Positions 62,990-64,000 of a stretch of 64,000 nucleotides of DNA are shown here, one piece after another. The notes under the pieces were generated by a model. That model did no database searches and was not told the origin of the DNA. It was given only the letters and a program-made list of their open reading frames with translations. A program made the position numbers and the translations under genes. Source of the DNA: Coprobacter secundus (GTDB lineage Bacteria; Bacteroidota; Bacteroidia; Bacteroidales; Coprobacteraceae); the NCBI GenBank assembly GCA_000803105.1, contig JTDA01000011.1:62001-126000 (forward strand). The letters are read 5' to 3'. Each line of letters starts with the position of its first letter. Positions within the stretch are counted from its first letter, which is position 1.

Positions 62990-63359
62990 ATCATCTATCC
63001 AATAACAACAGATTCTGAAGATGTCTGACGGCTCCAGTATGGTTTATTCAAGTTTTTACCAACCAAAACCCAAGATATGGAAACCGTATCGCACAAATTG
63101 GAAGATATGGTAAAAACTGCCTGCCCTGCAATCATTTAGTTATCCATGTATCTATATATTGTTTCTGAAAAACAATAATCACAAGGGAAGCTGCAAGGCT
63201 TCCCTGTTTCCGTGAAATGCTATGGTTGGAGAACCTCTACCACCTTTCGGGGATTCAGCGACAAGCAGGAGAAGTAGTCAGACCTCCTCGAAAAAGTCCG
63301 GTTAGTTACCGGACATCATCATATTAAAATGTACGAGCACAATACCTTATCAAAACGAC
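62990..63359. other. Intergenic region with two hairpins
   Basis: A terminator-like hairpin lies at 63181-63207 and a small perfect one, GTCCGGT/ACCGGAC with a 5-base loop, at 63296-63314. No gene was recognised. Confidence 0.5.
63181..63207 (+). terminator. Hairpin terminator candidate
   Basis: GGGAAGC and GCTTCCC (63185-63191 and 63198-63204) flank a 6-base loop, followed by TGTTT. It lies about 190 bases after the lipoprotein stop, so it may close that transcript. Confidence 0.5.
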
Positions 63360-63749
63360 ATGAAACTCAGACTTAATGTATTCCTAATTGATTATGTATG
63401 GTACATCGGAGAGCGGTTTTACCGGCAAGAAAAAAGTCCGGGTGATGGGAATATGCTGATTGCCATGTGTTGGTATTGCACTCTTTTTCTTCCCTTGTCA
63501 TCTATTATAAACAGGTTGAGAATACCTGCTGTAATACAAATAGCAGGAACTGTTTTTCTTCTTATTATTCCATTTATATTTTGTCGCATCAGATATAATC
63601 CAAGGCGCAAAGAGTCGATAAGATTACGATACAAGAATAAAAGGAATTGGGGACGTCGCTTGCTTGTGGTATGGGGTTTCCTCATCATGATAGTCGCAAT
63701 GGAATGTATTGTTCTGATTAAAATTGGATTGTGGCATATCGGAACATAA
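63360..63749 (+). CDS. Small membrane protein of unknown function
   Basis: The 129-residue product has two or three hydrophobic helices (about 34-50, 55-74 and 100-122) and a strongly basic loop between the later ones (CRIRYNPRRKESIRLRYKNK), consistent with an inner-membrane protein. The N-terminal YIGERFYRQEKSPGDGNML looks like ordered soluble sequence rather than random translation. I do not recognise the family. Start and frame are supported by hydrophobic patterning only. No operon partner is visible before the window ends. Confidence 0.55.
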   Translation: MKLRLNVFLIDYVWYIGERFYRQEKSPGDGNMLIAMCWYCTLFLPLSSIINRLRIPAVIQIAGTVFLLIIPFIFCRIRYNPRRKESIRLRYKNKRNWGRRLLVVWGFLIMIVAMECIVLIKIGLWHIGT

Positions 63750-64000
63750 AGCCAAATGGCTCTCGCCCTATGGAATGGACAAGGGACGGCAAACCGGATG
63801 TAACCCAATATACCGACGGGGAGAAATTGGGGGAATTGTAAACCATACAACGCCCACCGACGGTATAACCCGTGAAAGAAACGAATGGTTTTCTTTTATT
63901 TTATAAAACTGTTGCTGATAATTCGAACTTTCGGAGGGCATAATATATTTACAAATGAAAGGGTTATTTGACAATATAGCACCATAAATAACTGAAATTC
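63750..64000. other. Right-edge non-coding sequence
   Basis: No gene or repeat was recognised in the last 250 bases. Confidence 0.4.

Overview
The window is chromosomal DNA from an anaerobic, gut-type member of the Bacteroidales (phylum Bacteroidota). The evidence is a SusC/SusD polysaccharide-utilisation locus, promoters of the TAnnTTTG (-7) type, Rho with a long Asn/Gln-rich insertion, a two-subunit methylmalonyl-CoA mutase, BACON and DUF4890-type proteins, and a type IX secretion (T9SS) C-terminal tail on one protein. The T9SS tail and the low-to-moderate GC by eye point to a Porphyromonadaceae/Barnesiellaceae-like lineage rather than Bacteroides proper; this placement is an inference. No rRNA, tRNA, CRISPR array or intact insertion sequence was seen. 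Layout: (1) 1-18.0 kb, all on the minus strand, is one AT-rich PUL. It holds a LacI-type regulator, susC, susD, an SGNH esterase, a DUF4091/GH123-like protein, a sialidase-fold protein, a GH20 hexosaminidase broken by a one-base frameshift, a BASS-family transporter, a second sialidase-fold protein, and an NHL-repeat T9SS cargo that runs off the left edge. Two identical 16-bp LacI-type operator candidates flank lacI, one before susC and one upstream of lacI itself. The enzyme set points to a glycan containing N-acetylhexosamine, but the exact substrate is unknown. (2) 19-30 kb holds single genes: a TPR histidine-kinase-like protein without its phosphoacceptor His, an outer-membrane porin, a bile-salt-hydrolase-family amidase, a Ser-type sulfatase, an AspT/YidE-type transporter, an EamA transporter and a WG-like/zinc-finger protein. 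(3) 30-39 kb is housekeeping: rho, tilS, a DUF4890-like protein, pheS, nth, a pentapeptide-repeat protein, ybaK and gpmA. (4) 39.8-47 kb is a GC-richer heavy-metal efflux operon: a CzcA-type RND pump fused to a TolC-type outer-membrane factor, a membrane-fusion protein, a LytS-type kinase and a LytTR regulator. (5) 47-64 kb holds xth-dinB, a degenerate serine-recombinase-like protein, a glycosyltransferase/LpxH-like pair, a porin-PII-AmtB nitrogen operon, mutA-mutB, a BACON lipoprotein and a small membrane protein. Running through the intergenic gaps is a family of degenerate repeats. One type is MITE-like, with TGTCTAAATTTT terminal inverted repeats and a conserved core around GTCAAATAGCCCGCTATTATC. 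The other is a GC-rich palindromic module (CCCCTCTcaAGAGGGG type). Together they account for most of the longer gene-free stretches.
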